A stretch of DNA of 64,000 bases from Diabrotica undecimpunctata (lineage: Eukaryota > Arthropoda > Insecta > Coleoptera > Chrysomelidae). How positions within the stretch are numbered: position 1 is the stretch's first letter; each line of letters opens with the position of its first letter. The notes under the pieces are model-generated. The model had not been told where the DNA came from. It worked only from the letters and a program-made list of their open reading frames with translations, and made no database searches. Below, in pieces: positions 25,601-40,060 of this stretch. The stretch is from contig NC_092810.1 of assembly GCF_040954645.1 (NCBI RefSeq), positions 68,446,660 to 68,510,659 on the forward strand, written 5' to 3'. Made by a program: the position numbers and the translations under genes.

Positions 25601-28600
25601 GTCTTAAAACTAAGTGTATTTACTGTTAATATAATAGTTTGACAAATAGTTGACATTTTAAAAATTCCACACATACTAACTATTCTGATGTTTTGGCAAC
25701 GCTGTGGAGTTCTGACGTCGTAAATCTTGAATGATGTGCAAGCATTTTTATATGAAAAATGCTATATGTACTTTACTCGTTTTTAATAGTTTCTCTAGTA
25801 TTCGACAAAAGTCTTTCTTGTTACATGACATTAATTTTGTTATAGGACAGTTACTTTTGCTAATTAAAAGTTAAGAATTTTTGAGCTGTTCATCTTTATC
25901 TGAAGAGTAGTTTGTGTTCTTTAAATTTAAATCTGAAATATAAATACTATTTACACTGGTAAATCACTGGTTTTGAACTTACCGTCATCCTGAAAGAGTT
26001 TACCAGTGACGATGTTTTTAATACATGATAATTTAGCTTGAATCAATAAAACAGGCAAATCTCTTGGTAACGAATCTAACATATTCGCTGCAAGTCTAGT
26101 TACTTCTAAAGCGGGAAGAACGTCAATTAGCTGTTCATATACAGAACTGATTGTTATTAATAGTGCAACCTAAAAATTAAGAACATAATATCTGTTTAAC
26201 AAACGCAAAATTAAAAATTTTACTTCTAATTTTATTTACTAAGGCTCATGTAAAAATTGGTATCAAAATATAGATATCTACCTGAGTATTAATAATGTGG
26301 TTATCAGTTATGGACAACATTTTGTTCAAAGACACAAAAACGCTGAAAAGGTCTCTTCGAAAACTATCTTCAAAATGACCTCCGGTTGCTCGCGAAAACA
26401 GAAGTCTACTTTGGATGATTAGCTTGAAAATATACTCCAAACTTTTGAAACATTTTTGAATCGGTTCTTGTTTTTCAAAAGATGAAACCCAATCTGCACA
26501 ATGTTGTACACTGGTAAGAAGGCCCCTAGAACATAAAAATACATATTAAAGAAATATTTCTACACCATATGTCTATTATATGTACACCGTGTAGGTAAAA
26601 TTAATACTCTTTAACTCTGTTGTTCAATAGTTACCGTCTTACAAATACTCAAATTGGATTATTGTTTGACGAAAGATGGCTATTTTATATACAAATAAAT
26701 CATAATGAATAAACCAGACTATTAATTTGACTTTTTGAGGAAAACAGTTATCAATACCACCATATCAAGAACCACCTCTACACGTCACGTTTTATTAATA
26801 TATCATCTAGTATACCACAGAGTATCTAGCCATTTTTCACTATTAATTCTTAACATATTCATTAATGATATTCCATAATGTTTTAAAAATAGTGACTTTC
26901 TTTTATTTGCAAATAATTTAAAATTATTTAGGGATATTTCTTCTCAAGATGATAAAACGACTGAAATAATATGACTTAAACAATTGATGGCTTAACTTTG
27001 ACACATTGAAACTTAAGAATTTTAGCTCTGCTAACTTTATTATAGTCAATAATCAAAGGAAATCGATAAAATAAAAAACACACACATTTTTCATAATCAC
27101 CTAATATGGGTACTAAATAAATAAATGTATCAAACTTGACATAAAAAATCTATAAAAATTACAAATTACTTACTTATATACAAGAGCTGCCGAAAAATGA
27201 TTCTTAATATAAGCTTCTAATACTGGTTTGAAGTACTGGTATTTTGATCCATCCAGAAGATTAAAAATTGACACCAAAACATGGAAGACAGGTCCGCTAT
27301 GTGCAGTGGAGTTTCCATCTTCTGTCGAGAACAGTGCGAACAATGCGTCTAAGACGTCTTGCAAGAATTTTATAAATTCTTCGTCGCCTAAATTCAACAC
27401 CCTGTGAAGAGATTCCGGTATTCTTTCCGGATGAGATTTCCACCTCAATAAAGCGAGTAGATCCACTGCAACAATAATAGATGTATTTTAAAATTAGTAG
27501 CCTATACAACCAAATTTACAAATATTAAATAAAAATTGAATAAACGACAAAGAGTTTCAGTTTATAATTTCTGATCATTTCCTATACTTATAAAAGTTGA
27601 AATAAAGTGACAAATGGTGGTTGCACTATACAAAGTTGCATAATTAATACAAACAGAGAATCTGAAGAAATTATTTTAAATAAATGTTTCCAAATTGTAT
27701 CTAATATCTAATTTAATATTAAACACCTTAAGTAAATTGTAAGGACTATAATTCAATATATATTTGACAGACGCATCAGTATTTACATAATACGAATTAT
27801 TGCACACAAAAAGAAGATAAAAAATAATATAACAATATCTGGAATCTGAAGTTGCTCATATGAAAGAGCAACTAGCGATAAATAGAAAAGTTAGAAGATG
27901 AGGTCGATTTTGCAGAATGTGTTAAATGAACAATTACAAGAATTCCAAGATGCTTAGAACGAATTACATGTTCAAAGCCAGTATCAGCTTGAAGAAAAAG
28001 ATAATGAATACACCAAAGTTAAACAGGAAGAAGATAATGATCAGACTTCCCTGGAAAACCTTAAAGAGTCCAAAGAAAGATAATGACTTAAAAGTCAAAA
28101 ACAACAAAAATCCAAAGATTTCCGTTTGAAATAAATTCTATAATTCTTTCTATAATTTGCAAAGCAAACAGACGATAAATGAACTGACATGAGGAATCTA
28201 AAAATTGCATTCTATAACACGTGACCTTATTTAGGCAAAAACCCACCGCGAACTAATTTCTAGTACTTACTAGTATTGCGTGAGTAAACGAAAAATACGA
28301 AGGACAGGTAAGATTTAATTTCTTAATTTCAATACAGAGCAGCACCATTCGCTTATACGTATTTCATCCTTATGAAATCCTCAGCGCGAACTTGCGGTAA
28401 GCTCTCTGAATGAAACAAAATCTTTCTGTCACATTAGCAATTATTTTTAAAAATAATGTGCACAAGACACTACAGTGACACCTATTAAAAACGATAGAAA
28501 TTCTAAGATTTCTAACGTTTGAAATCATAAAACTTCATAACAGCCTTTCTGGAGGACATTTCGGAGACAAAAGAACACTAGCCAGAGTTCGAGACAGATT

Positions 28601-31600
28601 TTACTGGATCAATTATCGCCGAGATGTAGGAGATTGGTGTAAGAAATAGGATTTATGTAAGGGTAGAAAAGGCCCTAGAACAAGAAGTTGTGGTAAAATG
28701 GCAAAATATCTTTCCGGGGAGCTTTTTGAACGACTTGCAGTGAATATTCTCGGCCCATTTCCGATGACAGAGAGAGGAAACAAGTACTTAATGAGAGAAA
28801 TGAGCTTCCTCAAAATCTTATTTTCGGAAGATTGCCTCCTTGTGAAGAAGAACGTTCAACCCTGAAGTACAGCTGGTTCTTAAAAAAACTGATACGACTC
28901 TTAGAGCCGATTGTTCGAACGCTAATCAAAACTTGATTGTAATCATATATTTAATTACAATCAAATACGTCACAGCAGCTGTCAAAATTATTAAAAATTG
29001 CTTATTATTATTATTGATTTGTAAATAAAAACATGAAATTAACATCAGAAAGAGTTTAATTATGGTTTATTTTAAATTAAAACGCAAAATAAGAAAATTG
29101 AATAAAATAAATCATTCAACCTCAAAATGTGAGTATTTGATTTTAATTAAATATTTGATTACAATCAAGTTTTGATTAGCGTTCGAACAATCGGCCCTTA
29201 GTAAAATTTGATCATTTTGAGCAGTGTATTTGATTGGTCTGACATTATATTATATTTATTATGACGTAAAAATAATAAAATAAACAAACAAACAAACAAA
29301 TACTTGATTACATATGGTAATTCATACATTGTAATAATTATTAAGGTCTACATTTTGATATTATTTTGAACTCCTGCCTTTTATAAAGAGTATATATAAA
29401 ATGATAGTCTTTACATAAAATAGGGTTTTTATTACTTTTATTATTATTAAAGAATAAAACAAATGACTTAACTCAACAATATATTAAAGCAAGAATTTTA
29501 ACCAAACTAAAAGATAACTGGGCACTATAAGAGGCAACAAAACATTTTAACATAAGCAGAATCACAGTTTTTCTATTAATAAAAATGGAGGGAACAAGAA
29601 ACTCTCGAAAGAAAGCGAGGGTCTGGAAGACCAAAACTATACTAAATTTAGATATGTAAAAATAAAATTAATATTTTGTGATATCTCCATCAGCATTAAT
29701 AACAGCTTGTAGTCTTCGGTCGGTCCAACTGCGTGAAAGGAACTATAAAATTGTCTTCTTCACAGAGCTCTTCCCAAACCTGTTGTATACCGTGCCACAG
29801 ATCTTCAGCATTTTAAGGTATAAAATTAAGGCGATACAACAGTTTTATGTAAGGCGATACAACACATTCTCGATTGGGTTTAAACCAGGACTGAAGCTGG
29901 GCCATGGTAAGGTTTCGATGTTGTTATTCTGGAACCACTGGTTTATTATATTTGCAGTGTGAACAGGACAATTATCTTGTTGGAGGATAAAATTATTTTC
30001 TGGATACAATTGTTCTACACTGTGAAACATGATGTTTTCTAGAATATTCAGATAAGTCTGCCCAACAAACCTGCCATCAATACGCCATACCATTCCCATT
30101 CCTCTAGATGAAATCCATCCCCATACATTGGCGCTAAAATGACCAGCTGCTCGATATCTATCAACATATAGACGATTAAATCTATTATTATCTGGTCTAT
30201 ACACCCCAATTTTGCCCTTTTTAGAAGATTGAAAAATTTTCTCATTTGTAAATATTACCCTGTCCCAAAAATCTTGATTTTGTAGGTTTAAAGCAAATAT
30301 AAGTCTTGATTGCTTCTGTTGTGGTGTAAGAGCTTGTTTTTTTGCTGCAGTTCAGGACCTAAGATGCGATGCTTTAATTCTGCGCCAAGTTGTTGTCTTT
30401 CTTTCCGGTGATATAATTCTTGCAGTTTTCGCATCTTCAAAAGGATTCTTTTCTAATCCCTCCAAAAGTGTACGATCTTCATGAGCAGTCGATATTTTTG
30501 GTCTTCCAGAACCTTGCTTTCTTTCGAGAGGTTCTTATTCTCTCCATCTTTTATTAATATTAAAAACTGTTGTTCTGCTTACGTTAAAATGGTTCCCTAC
30601 GGCAGATTGTGGCCAACCATCTTCTAATTTCCTTACAATCCTTGCTTTTAGTTCTTTGCTAGCATTTGGAGACATTTTTTGAGGTTGAACAGAATAAGTT
30701 ATATGACAAATTTTAAGATTTGGCAGTGACAGTGATAGTATGTAAATAATAAGTATTTATCCTTCAAAATACATTGCTCAATTTTTTACAAAATACGCTT
30801 TAAGAGTCGTATCAGTTTTTTAGGAACCAGCTGTACATCAAAAATTTGAAAGAAAACTTGGAAAAAGTCTACGAATTTGCTCGTAAAAATTTAAAGCTTC
30901 AAAGTGATAAAGCCAAGGTTAGGGTCGATATGCATGCTACTGAGACAACTTTGGAAATAGATAATCAAGTATGATTATACAATCTCAAACATAAAAAAAG
31001 ACTGTCCGAAACTTCAACGAAACTAGGAATGCCTGTTCACCGTTCTGAGGAAAATAAAGGATCTAATCTACCGCATCCAGTTTTCAGCTAGAAGTAAACC
31101 CAAGGTAGTTCATACACACTGTTGGCTTCAATCGGTTCCTGATAGACCAGTTAGAGGCGAATAACTATAAAGGAAGAAGCAGTGTGTTAATACAGTTCCG
31201 TAAGATTGATTCGATATAGAAAGAGTCCTTTGACGAAAAAGCAGAAGTATTAAAAATCTAGAATGTTTGAGATGTCATCGAAAACTCCGGAAATGTCTCG
31301 TAATGTCTGGAACGTCAGAAGATGTATATAAACACAGGAAGTTGACAGTTTAAGAACAATAGTATTTGAGTTTTTGAATAGTTGCCATTGAGTTTAAATT
31401 GTATTAAGTATTATAATATTGTTGCTGTTTGAATAAAGTGACTAACTAATAAATAATTACCGTTAGTGGGCGCTCATAACGAGGCGCCGACCCTCGCTCC
31501 GACCATAGGATCGTACGTATTATCGATCGATAGGGAAAATAAATGCATTATTGTAAATGCGAGCGTTCACAGTCAGTGCTACGCTCTAGGCGAAGATACG

Positions 31601-34600
31601 ATGCGATAATCTCCGTTATGAACGTACTCTAAGATTACACAAAGTTACAAAATATATAAAAGTCAAAAGAGGAATCAGACAATGAGACACGTTATATCCC
31701 AAATTCTTTAAAGAATTTGGGAAGTGGGACGCCGTTTTTCTAGTTTTAGTTTCGTTTACCATTAACTGGAATTTGTTCAGTGTTCTTAATATTTCTGCAT
31801 GATTCATTCTTCTTATCTAGCTGATTCTTTAATTAATAGAGCGAAAAAGAGAAAAATGTTAAATAAAACTATGACAGATAAGGCAAGATGAAAGAAAATT
31901 TTCTTGCTTTATCTTTTGATTATACTTTATGACTCCGAACTTAAACAGTGATAAAGTGCGATAAAGTGTTAAATAAAACGATGACAGAGAAAACAAGACG
32001 AAAAAGAAATATTTCATTGGCACCAATAAGACACAAAATAATCCTTTTGGATCGTATTTTGCTAAATTACGCTATGTTAATTTCCCAGCTCAGTATCCGC
32101 AATAAGTGATTTCTGTGTCACTTTGTGTTCACCTGCTCAAGCCACATGAAAATTATACTATGTATAATCTATGAAAATACCAGTGATTGTATATTTTAAT
32201 ACTATGTAGGTTTTCCTGTGGCTTTTGATATAATATTTTATTAATTAAAATTTTTATTGTCTCAAAAAACGATTTTGCAAAGTCAAAGTAGATGTTTAAG
32301 CTGCAAGCTGTAGTAATAAAAAAATGGTCAATATAGATTTCTAACTTATAATTTAAATATTATTGTACATATATTTTTAATTAAATATTCTTAATATTAC
32401 TTGCACTTACCGTTTTGTGTAAGTTTCGTTGAACAAAGAAGAGTTTTGATAGAAACTATTTCTTTGTGACTCCTCGAGAATTGACCACTAGCATCGTGAT
32501 TACCTTCGAAGTCTTTTGCAAATGCAGGTAGCGAAAGATAACCACAATTTTCTAATTTTGGAGGATCCTCACATTTATAAATGTACAAGTCATGTTGTCC
32601 ATCTTGAACAGCTGCTCCTTCTTTGTCCATGAGGCGCAGGAAAGAAAAACCAAACAGCTTTTTGTCGTTCTTTTCTCTCGCTAAAAATATATTAAAATGA
32701 AAAAAAAAATGAAATAAAATTGTTCCATGGTAAAAAATTGATGAAGATAATATTGATGTCTTGGTAGACCAAACAGCTTTTTGTCGTTCTTTTCTCTCGC
32801 TAAAAATATATTAAAATGAAAAAAAAAAGAAATAAATTTGTTCCATGGTAAAAAATTGATGAAGATAATATTGATGTCTTGGTAGACCTTTTTAACTCCA
32901 TATACAAGACGGGACACATGCCCAAAGAATGGCTTCTCTCAACTTTTGTAACGATTCCAAAAATCACAAATGCTAAAGATTACAATGACTATCGGACAAT
33001 TGCATTAATGAGCCACACATTAAAAACCTTCCTTAAAATCATACATAACAGAATCCACATGAAATTAGAACAAGAAATAAGTGATTCACAGATGGGTTTT
33101 AGAAAGGGTCTAGGAACTAGAGAAGCATTATTCGGAGTCAATGTTCTGACACAACGATGTCTGGATATGAATCAGGACATTATATGCTTGCTTCATAGAT
33201 TTTAAAAAAGCTTTTGACAGAGTTCAACATAAAAAGCTTTTAAGTATTCTTAAGACCAAAAAAATAGATAGTAGATATCTACAAATTATATCGAATCTGT
33301 ATCAAAATCAGAAAGCAAAAATAAGAGTCGAAGGAGAACTGACAGAGGAAGTAAGTATACTTAGAGGAGTTCGACAAGGGTGCATACTTTCACCACTCTT
33401 ATTCAACGTCTACAGTAAAGTGATATTTCAAGAAGCTTTATTGGATATTGTGGAAGGTATTTTGGTCAACGGAAATAGCATTAATAATATTAAATATGCG
33501 GACGATACGGTTATATTTCCAAGTGACATGGAAGATCTACAGTACATAATACAACATGTATACAATGCATGTGAAAGGTAAGGACTGCAAATGAATCTCA
33601 AGAAAACGAAATCAATGATATTCTCAAAAAAACCACAAAATGTAGATAACCTGAGCATCAATAATACAACGATCGAAAGAGTAACAACATATAAATATTT
33701 AGGAACGTGGCTAACCGAAGATGGAGATCAAACAAAAGAAATCAGATCTAGAATAGAAATGGCAAGAAACACGTTCATAAAATTGAAGAACTTACTTTGC
33801 AACCGTAACCTTAATCTAGAGATCCTCACAAGAATGCTACGTTGTTACGTTTTTTCTACTTTACTATACGGCATGGAAGCGTGGACAATAAAACAGTCTG
33901 AAATAAAAAAATTAAACTCCTTTGAGATGTGGTGCTACAGGAGAATCCACAGAATATCGTGGACTGAAAAAGTAACTAATATAGAGGTGTTACAAAGAAT
34001 GAAGAAAGAATGTGAAGCCATAAAAACTGTTAAAATTAGAAAGATTTAATATCTGGGTCATATAATGAGGGGCGAGAAGTACGTATTACTTAGATTAATT
34101 ATGCAAGGGAAGATACAAGGGAAGAGAAACCCAGGACGACGCAAAATATCCTGGCTAAGAAATTTGAGAGAGAGAGAGAAACCTGAAGAAGATGGTAAAA
34201 AAATAAAATTTATAATTTAAATAACAAAAAAAGTGTAAATTTTAAAGTTTAATTGGTTTATAAACATAATCAAAATATCAAATATTAGACTTAGATATAT
34301 TATTTTCCGGGCTTTAAGATGGTGGAGTCTTAACGTTTCATCTTCATTATTAAAGACGATGCAACTATTGTCGGAGTCACCGACTAAAAGTGTTTGTCGA
34401 CGACTTGTCTGCTTTCTTTGGAAGGTGTTTCTGGACGAAGATGTTTCACTTGTATGGGTGCCCCGTTTAGGCATCTTTTGTCTCTTCAGCGCGAGTTTTC
34501 GATTTGTGTTGTAGGCCCATATAAGTTGATTTTTTATGTTTTTTTTATGAAACAGTTTGTGGCAGCAATAACTGTTATCTCCTTATGAACAGGTACAATT

Positions 34601-37600
34601 ATACAATGGGATCGGAACACGACAGAAAACATGCATGTCTGTGTGTTAAGCTCGATTATTTAGCTAATGATGGTAAAAGAGTGGAGATTCCTCTAGGATG
34701 TCAGTGTAATCGTCGAATTTGTTTTTTCATAAAATCTATTACAAATAAATTATTTACGTAGTTTATTGAAGAAGTATATAATAATCAGAAATATTTATGT
34801 TTTAAGATAAAAATTACCTCAAATATTACTAAAAAAAATAAAAAAGACGAAAAAAATTGTTTAAACCAATTAGATTGTCTGTTTAATAATTTATTTACTT
34901 AAATAACGCATATTCGAAATGTACGTAAAAATGTACATACAAATTAGAAAAGAAATGTCAAAATCCGTAAACAAGAATCAGAGATATAGTTAACAGCTCC
35001 TTCTCCCTCGGTTTCCCGCGAGTTTCAAATTCGGCTGTTTTTGAAGACCGCATTTTGAAGCTTTGTGGACGATTCCGTTAAAAGGTAAGCTTTTTCAAAT
35101 TTGTCACGTTAAAATTTTTGTTCTCAAGTGTGTTCTTTCAAATGTCGTTAATTAGATATCTTAATTGTTATTACCAAAGCTGCTGTCAGTTTAAAAAACA
35201 GGGATTAATTTCGTCAAAAATTGTTCTGGGGCAACTTTTTCTTTTTTAAATTTGTAAAAAATGCAGACTTTCCAAATATGAAAAAACAATTTTCATCTAG
35301 GCAACATTTAAAAAGTTATTCTAATTATTTATAAATAATAAATTTCATCACTAGCACAACCCTTTTTGGGTCTTGGCCTGTTCCAGGATTCTTCTCCATT
35401 CTGATCTGTTTCGTGCTTTTTTTCTCCAGTTTTTTATTTTTAAGGTTGTTATATCATTTTCTATTTGTTCTACGTATCTCAGCTTGGGTCTTCCTCTTGT
35501 TCTTTTTCCTACTGGCATCTGTTTGAATATTTTGTTTGGTATTTTGCCTTCTTCCATTCTTTCTACATGTCCTATCCAACGCAGCCGTCCTATTTTAATG
35601 AATGTTATAATATCCGGATCCTGGTATATTTTGTATAGTTCAGAGCTGTATCTTCTTCGCCATATTCCGTTTTCTTTTGTGACCTTATATATGTGTCGCA
35701 AGATTTTTCTTTCGAAGGTGGCTAACAACGTTTCCTCTCTTTTAGTGAGTGTCCAGGTTTCTGAGCCGTATATGAGTACCGGTCTTATTAGGGTTTTATA
35801 TATTTGTCATTTTGTTTTTCTTGCGACGTTATCTGATCTTAGTTGTCTAATTAAGCCATGGTAACATTTACTTGCAATACATATTCGCCTCTTCACTTCC
35901 TCCGTAACGTTATTATCAGACGTGACTAGGGATCCCAAATATATAAAGTTTTTTACCCCCTCTATGTTGTATTCTCCTATTGTTATATTTTGTGGCTGCC
36001 TTATTTCTGCGTTTTTACTTACCTGCATATATTTTGTTTTGGTCTGATTGATTTTAAGACCACTATTTTGTGCAGCTCGTTCTATTTGGTTGTATGCCTC
36101 TATCATTTCTCTTCTTGATCTTGCGATTATCTCAACATCATCTGCAATTGCTAGTATGTATTTTCACGCTTTTATTAATGATTGATCCTCGTGTATTGAC
36201 TGTTGTGTCCCTCAGTATTTTCTCGAGTACGATGTTGAACAAGATGCATGATAGAGCGTCTCCCTGGTGTAGTCCCTTTTTCACATCTATTGTTTCCGTT
36301 AATATTTTGTATCCGGATTCTACTTTCTACTTTTTAGAGATTCTTTTATCAGTTCTACTACTTGTGTGGGTATATTAAATTCTTTCATTGCTTTTATTAA
36401 GAATTCTCGGTTTATATTGTCACATATGCTTTCAAAGTCTATGAAGACATGATGTGTGTCGATGTTATATTCACTTGTTTTTTCGAGGATCTGTCGCAGA
36501 ACAAATATCTGGTCTATTGTTGACTTCTGGTATTTGCCAAATATTTTTTCAGCGTGTGGTCTAAGTCTTTCATAAATGACGTTGGACATTATTTTGTATG
36601 CTGCATTCAGCAGCGTGATTTCACGGTAGTTTCCACATTCTAACTGATTTCCTTTTTTATGTAATGGTACAATAATACCGCTATTCCACTCCGATGGTAG
36701 CTGTTTATTTGACCATATCTTTGTTATCAATTCATGTATTGTTTTTTGTAGTGCGTTTCCTCCTTCCTTCTGTAACTCCGATGCTATTTGATCCAATCCC
36801 CGTGCTTTATTGTTCTTTAACTTGTCTACTGCTGCTCTAACCTCGGCTATTGTTGGTGGAGTGTTTTCTCTGTTGTTTCCTGGGTCTAATGGTATGTCAG
36901 GGTTCGTCTCTCTCCGATCTCCTTCAAGCTTTTCCGTAAAATGTTCTGTCCATCTACTTAGTATCTCTTGCTATTCTGTCAATATATTACCTTCCTTATC
37001 TCTACACATCGTTGTTCTCGGTTTGAAATCTTTTCTGCTTTTGTTCAGTCTCTGATAAAATTTTCTTGTCTGTGTTGATTTACTTAGTTCTTGTAGTTCT
37101 TGAAGTTCTTTGTTCATATATTCTCCCTTTTTTCTTCGGTGAATTTTTTTTTCTTCTTTGCGTAGTCGTTTATATTGTAGCTGTATCACCATGTTAAGTG
37201 GTATTGCCATTCTCATTTGATTGCTCATGGAGACTGTGCCTACCTATTGTGAGTTGGAATTGCTGTTCTTTTCCAACTTTGGCGTTTAGGTCTCCATAGA
37301 TTATTTTTATATCATTTTTTGGGCATAACTGATATGCGGACTCTAATTCGTCATAAAACTCTTCTTTAATTTCCTCTTCTTTTTCTTCTGTCGGGGCATG
37401 CGCATTAATTAGACTGTGGTTAAAGAAACGACCTTTAACTCTTAAAATGCACATTCTTGGACTAATGGCTCTGAAATCTCTTATAGTATGCTTTACTCCT
37501 AAATAATGAATCTTCCTCTTTAATAAGCTATCCGCAGAATTAGGTACTGTAACTTCATCATTTTCTGACACTCATTGTTGCAAAAAAATTTAATTTGGGA

Positions 37601-40018
37601 TAAACAAATAAAATAATTTTTAAATTATTTAAAGGATTGCTTTAAAATTTTGATCCTACTTTAAGAACTACAAGATCCAATATTCCATGTACCATGAAGG
37701 TTCTAAAGTCATTTTTTAAAAAGATAATAACATTTATATTTAAAAAACGCCATTTTGAAGATTTTTAATTTCACTTAGTAAAAAGTAAAATTCAAATAAA
37801 ATTTATTACTCTCAAATTTGTTTCAAATGCTTCACTTTTTGATTATAGACGAAAAAAGAGAAAATTGACCATTTTGACCTTAATTTGTTAATTACTAACT
37901 AAATCTAAAAAATCGACTGCGGAAACATAAAGCTTCTTGTTATAAAGGTCCATACAACTCAAAACAATTGTCGTTTCAATGGCCCGTTCAGTATCACAAA
38001 CAGGGTACTTTTTTTGCTTATTTCCTGGCCTACAACCGAATAACCGACAGACACCGGAAGGTACACGATGGCTACATATAGCGTAAATACTAGTGGAAGA
38101 TCAGTGGCTGAGGGGAACGTCTATGTCCTCTCACTCGCCGCTTTTGATAATGTTTGTCACAGTCGTAGACGACACGTCAGAAACAAAAAAAAAATCGGGC
38201 ACGGTCTTTAAACCCCAATAACAATGTACCTTCACAAATCTTATACCATTATTGTTAAGTAAAACATTCTTTTGGCTTCTGAACATATCGTTACAATTTG
38301 TCCCATTTTTTATGACTCACCCAGAATATTAAGATCAACTGCCATTGGCTCTTATAATTTAAATTAGTCTGCCAATTCTAATATGCATACTTACTTGAAC
38401 AATGTCTATATTCCAATCGGACGTGAGCTCCAGCAAATTTATCAATAGGAAGAGTTAATCTGACGTTCTCTGCCCAAACAGGCGAATTGTGGTGATAAAT
38501 TATCATGGAATTATATTCTGAGGTAGGTTCCATTCCAGATGCTCCCCACAAACAGTTCTAAAAATATTGTATAAACTATTTTTATATCCATCCAAATATT
38601 ATAATTGTAAGGTAAGGAAAGCCAAATGCAACAATGTCTTGCATATAACATAGCATTGCAAATTAAAATGAACGAAGAACTACAATGCGCCACTAATGAT
38701 TTCCTAAGATTATTTTAAAAGGGATCATATGATAAGTAATAAATCATTTGAAAGTTCATTTCAAGTGCTTTTCAGGGATTCATACACAATTATGAATTTC
38801 AGGAAAAAATCTGTATGATTCGTTTCAGTTATCAACTTAATCAAGTATCAATCTTAAATTAATAATTTTTTCGATAACCGGACCTGTACATAGGTTATGA
38901 TGGGATTAAGTGACGTAGTCATTAAAATTGACGGAGAGGCGCCATTTCATAAAACAATTTTGAATGGGATCATATGGTAAGTAATACCTCATTTGAAACC
39001 CAAAACTATGAACGTATCTTAGTTTAGTTACCCAAAAACTAGGTTATTGTTCAGAAAATATGTGGCAGCAACTGTTTAACTAATGATAATACTGAAACGA
39101 ATATTTTGAGCTTTTTGGGATGAAACTGATAATTCTGTATGTATCATTGAATAATCACAAAATAGAGATAACAGAACAAGTTTGATAAGATTGAAAAGAA
39201 ATATTCTACTCCTTTGGTAAATGTGCTCCCTTTCAAAAATACTAATGAAAACCTCTTCCGATCCGGTTTGCGGTTTAATCCAGGAATATATATATATGAC
39301 AAAATTAAGATAGTCCAAAGAAAGTTTAAACGTAATAGTTGACCATTATTTGAAATAATTACCTTAATAATTTTTTTCTCACTATCCAATACAACCACGG
39401 ACACTTCGATATTTTTACCAGTAGACTTTCCACCTCTTTCAAATTCTCCCCGATCTAAATACAAATACAAATCGTTTCTAACATCTCCTGGCATTATCAC
39501 GTCGGGAAAGCCTAGTTTACTTGTTAAACATACATTCTTGAATAACAAGGCATTTTCTTCGGTTATCGATCGTAATTCCCCGTGCAACATTTTAACGCTG
39601 ATCATAATTCCGTAGTTTATGTGACCAGAAAGGGCGCTAAATTTGCCCGATTGCTTAATTATAAATTCATGTAATTGATGAAAGTCTTTTTCTTCGGCTT
39701 GATAAACCTAAAAACAAAATAGTGTATTCATTTAAAATTAATTCATATTAAATAGAAATTGTACACACAAACATCAGTTTAAATAGAGTTTAAATGCATT
39801 TTGAACGAACAAAATGTATAAAAATTAGTAACAAAGGACACAACTATTGCTTTATCTTTATTAATAAAATTTATATTAAATTTACGCAGAGGTGTATATA
39901 AAAAAATAATCTTAACCGGAATATTTGGAATTCTATGTATTACATTTTACAATCATATTGTTGATCGTTAATTTATGGGGCATTTATGTTTGGTTCCCTT
40001 TCTAATTATATATATATA

Positions 40019-40060
<42 letters not shown>

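Larger units (their letters stand above)
28870..30833 (-). mobile_element. Tc1-like DNA transposon inserted in the gypsy fragment
   Basis: Terminal inverted repeats of about 34 bp (CAGCTGGTTCTTAAAAAAAC at the left; GTTTTTTAGGAACCAGCTG, with one base missing, at the right) are flanked by TA on both sides (28868-28869 and 30834-30835). The gypsy protein similarity continues in frame when the element is skipped, which supports a clean TA insertion. It carries a minus-strand transposase and a Harbinger-like MITE just inside the left end. Confidence 0.93.

Noticed and set aside
27926..28129. 67-codon Lys-rich ORF
   Set aside because: Low-complexity A-rich sequence, no splice context or family similarity.
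32681..32917. 78-codon minus-strand ORF reading like part of DOCK
   Set aside because: It runs through the duplicated acceptor copy and intron; the DOCK-like residues are the 32-bp duplicate, not a real exon.
35373..35864. 163-codon plus-strand ORF with hydrophobic, membrane-like stretches
   Set aside because: Antisense shadow of the minus-strand LINE C-terminus; same for 36070-36378, 36810-37055 and 43729-44130.
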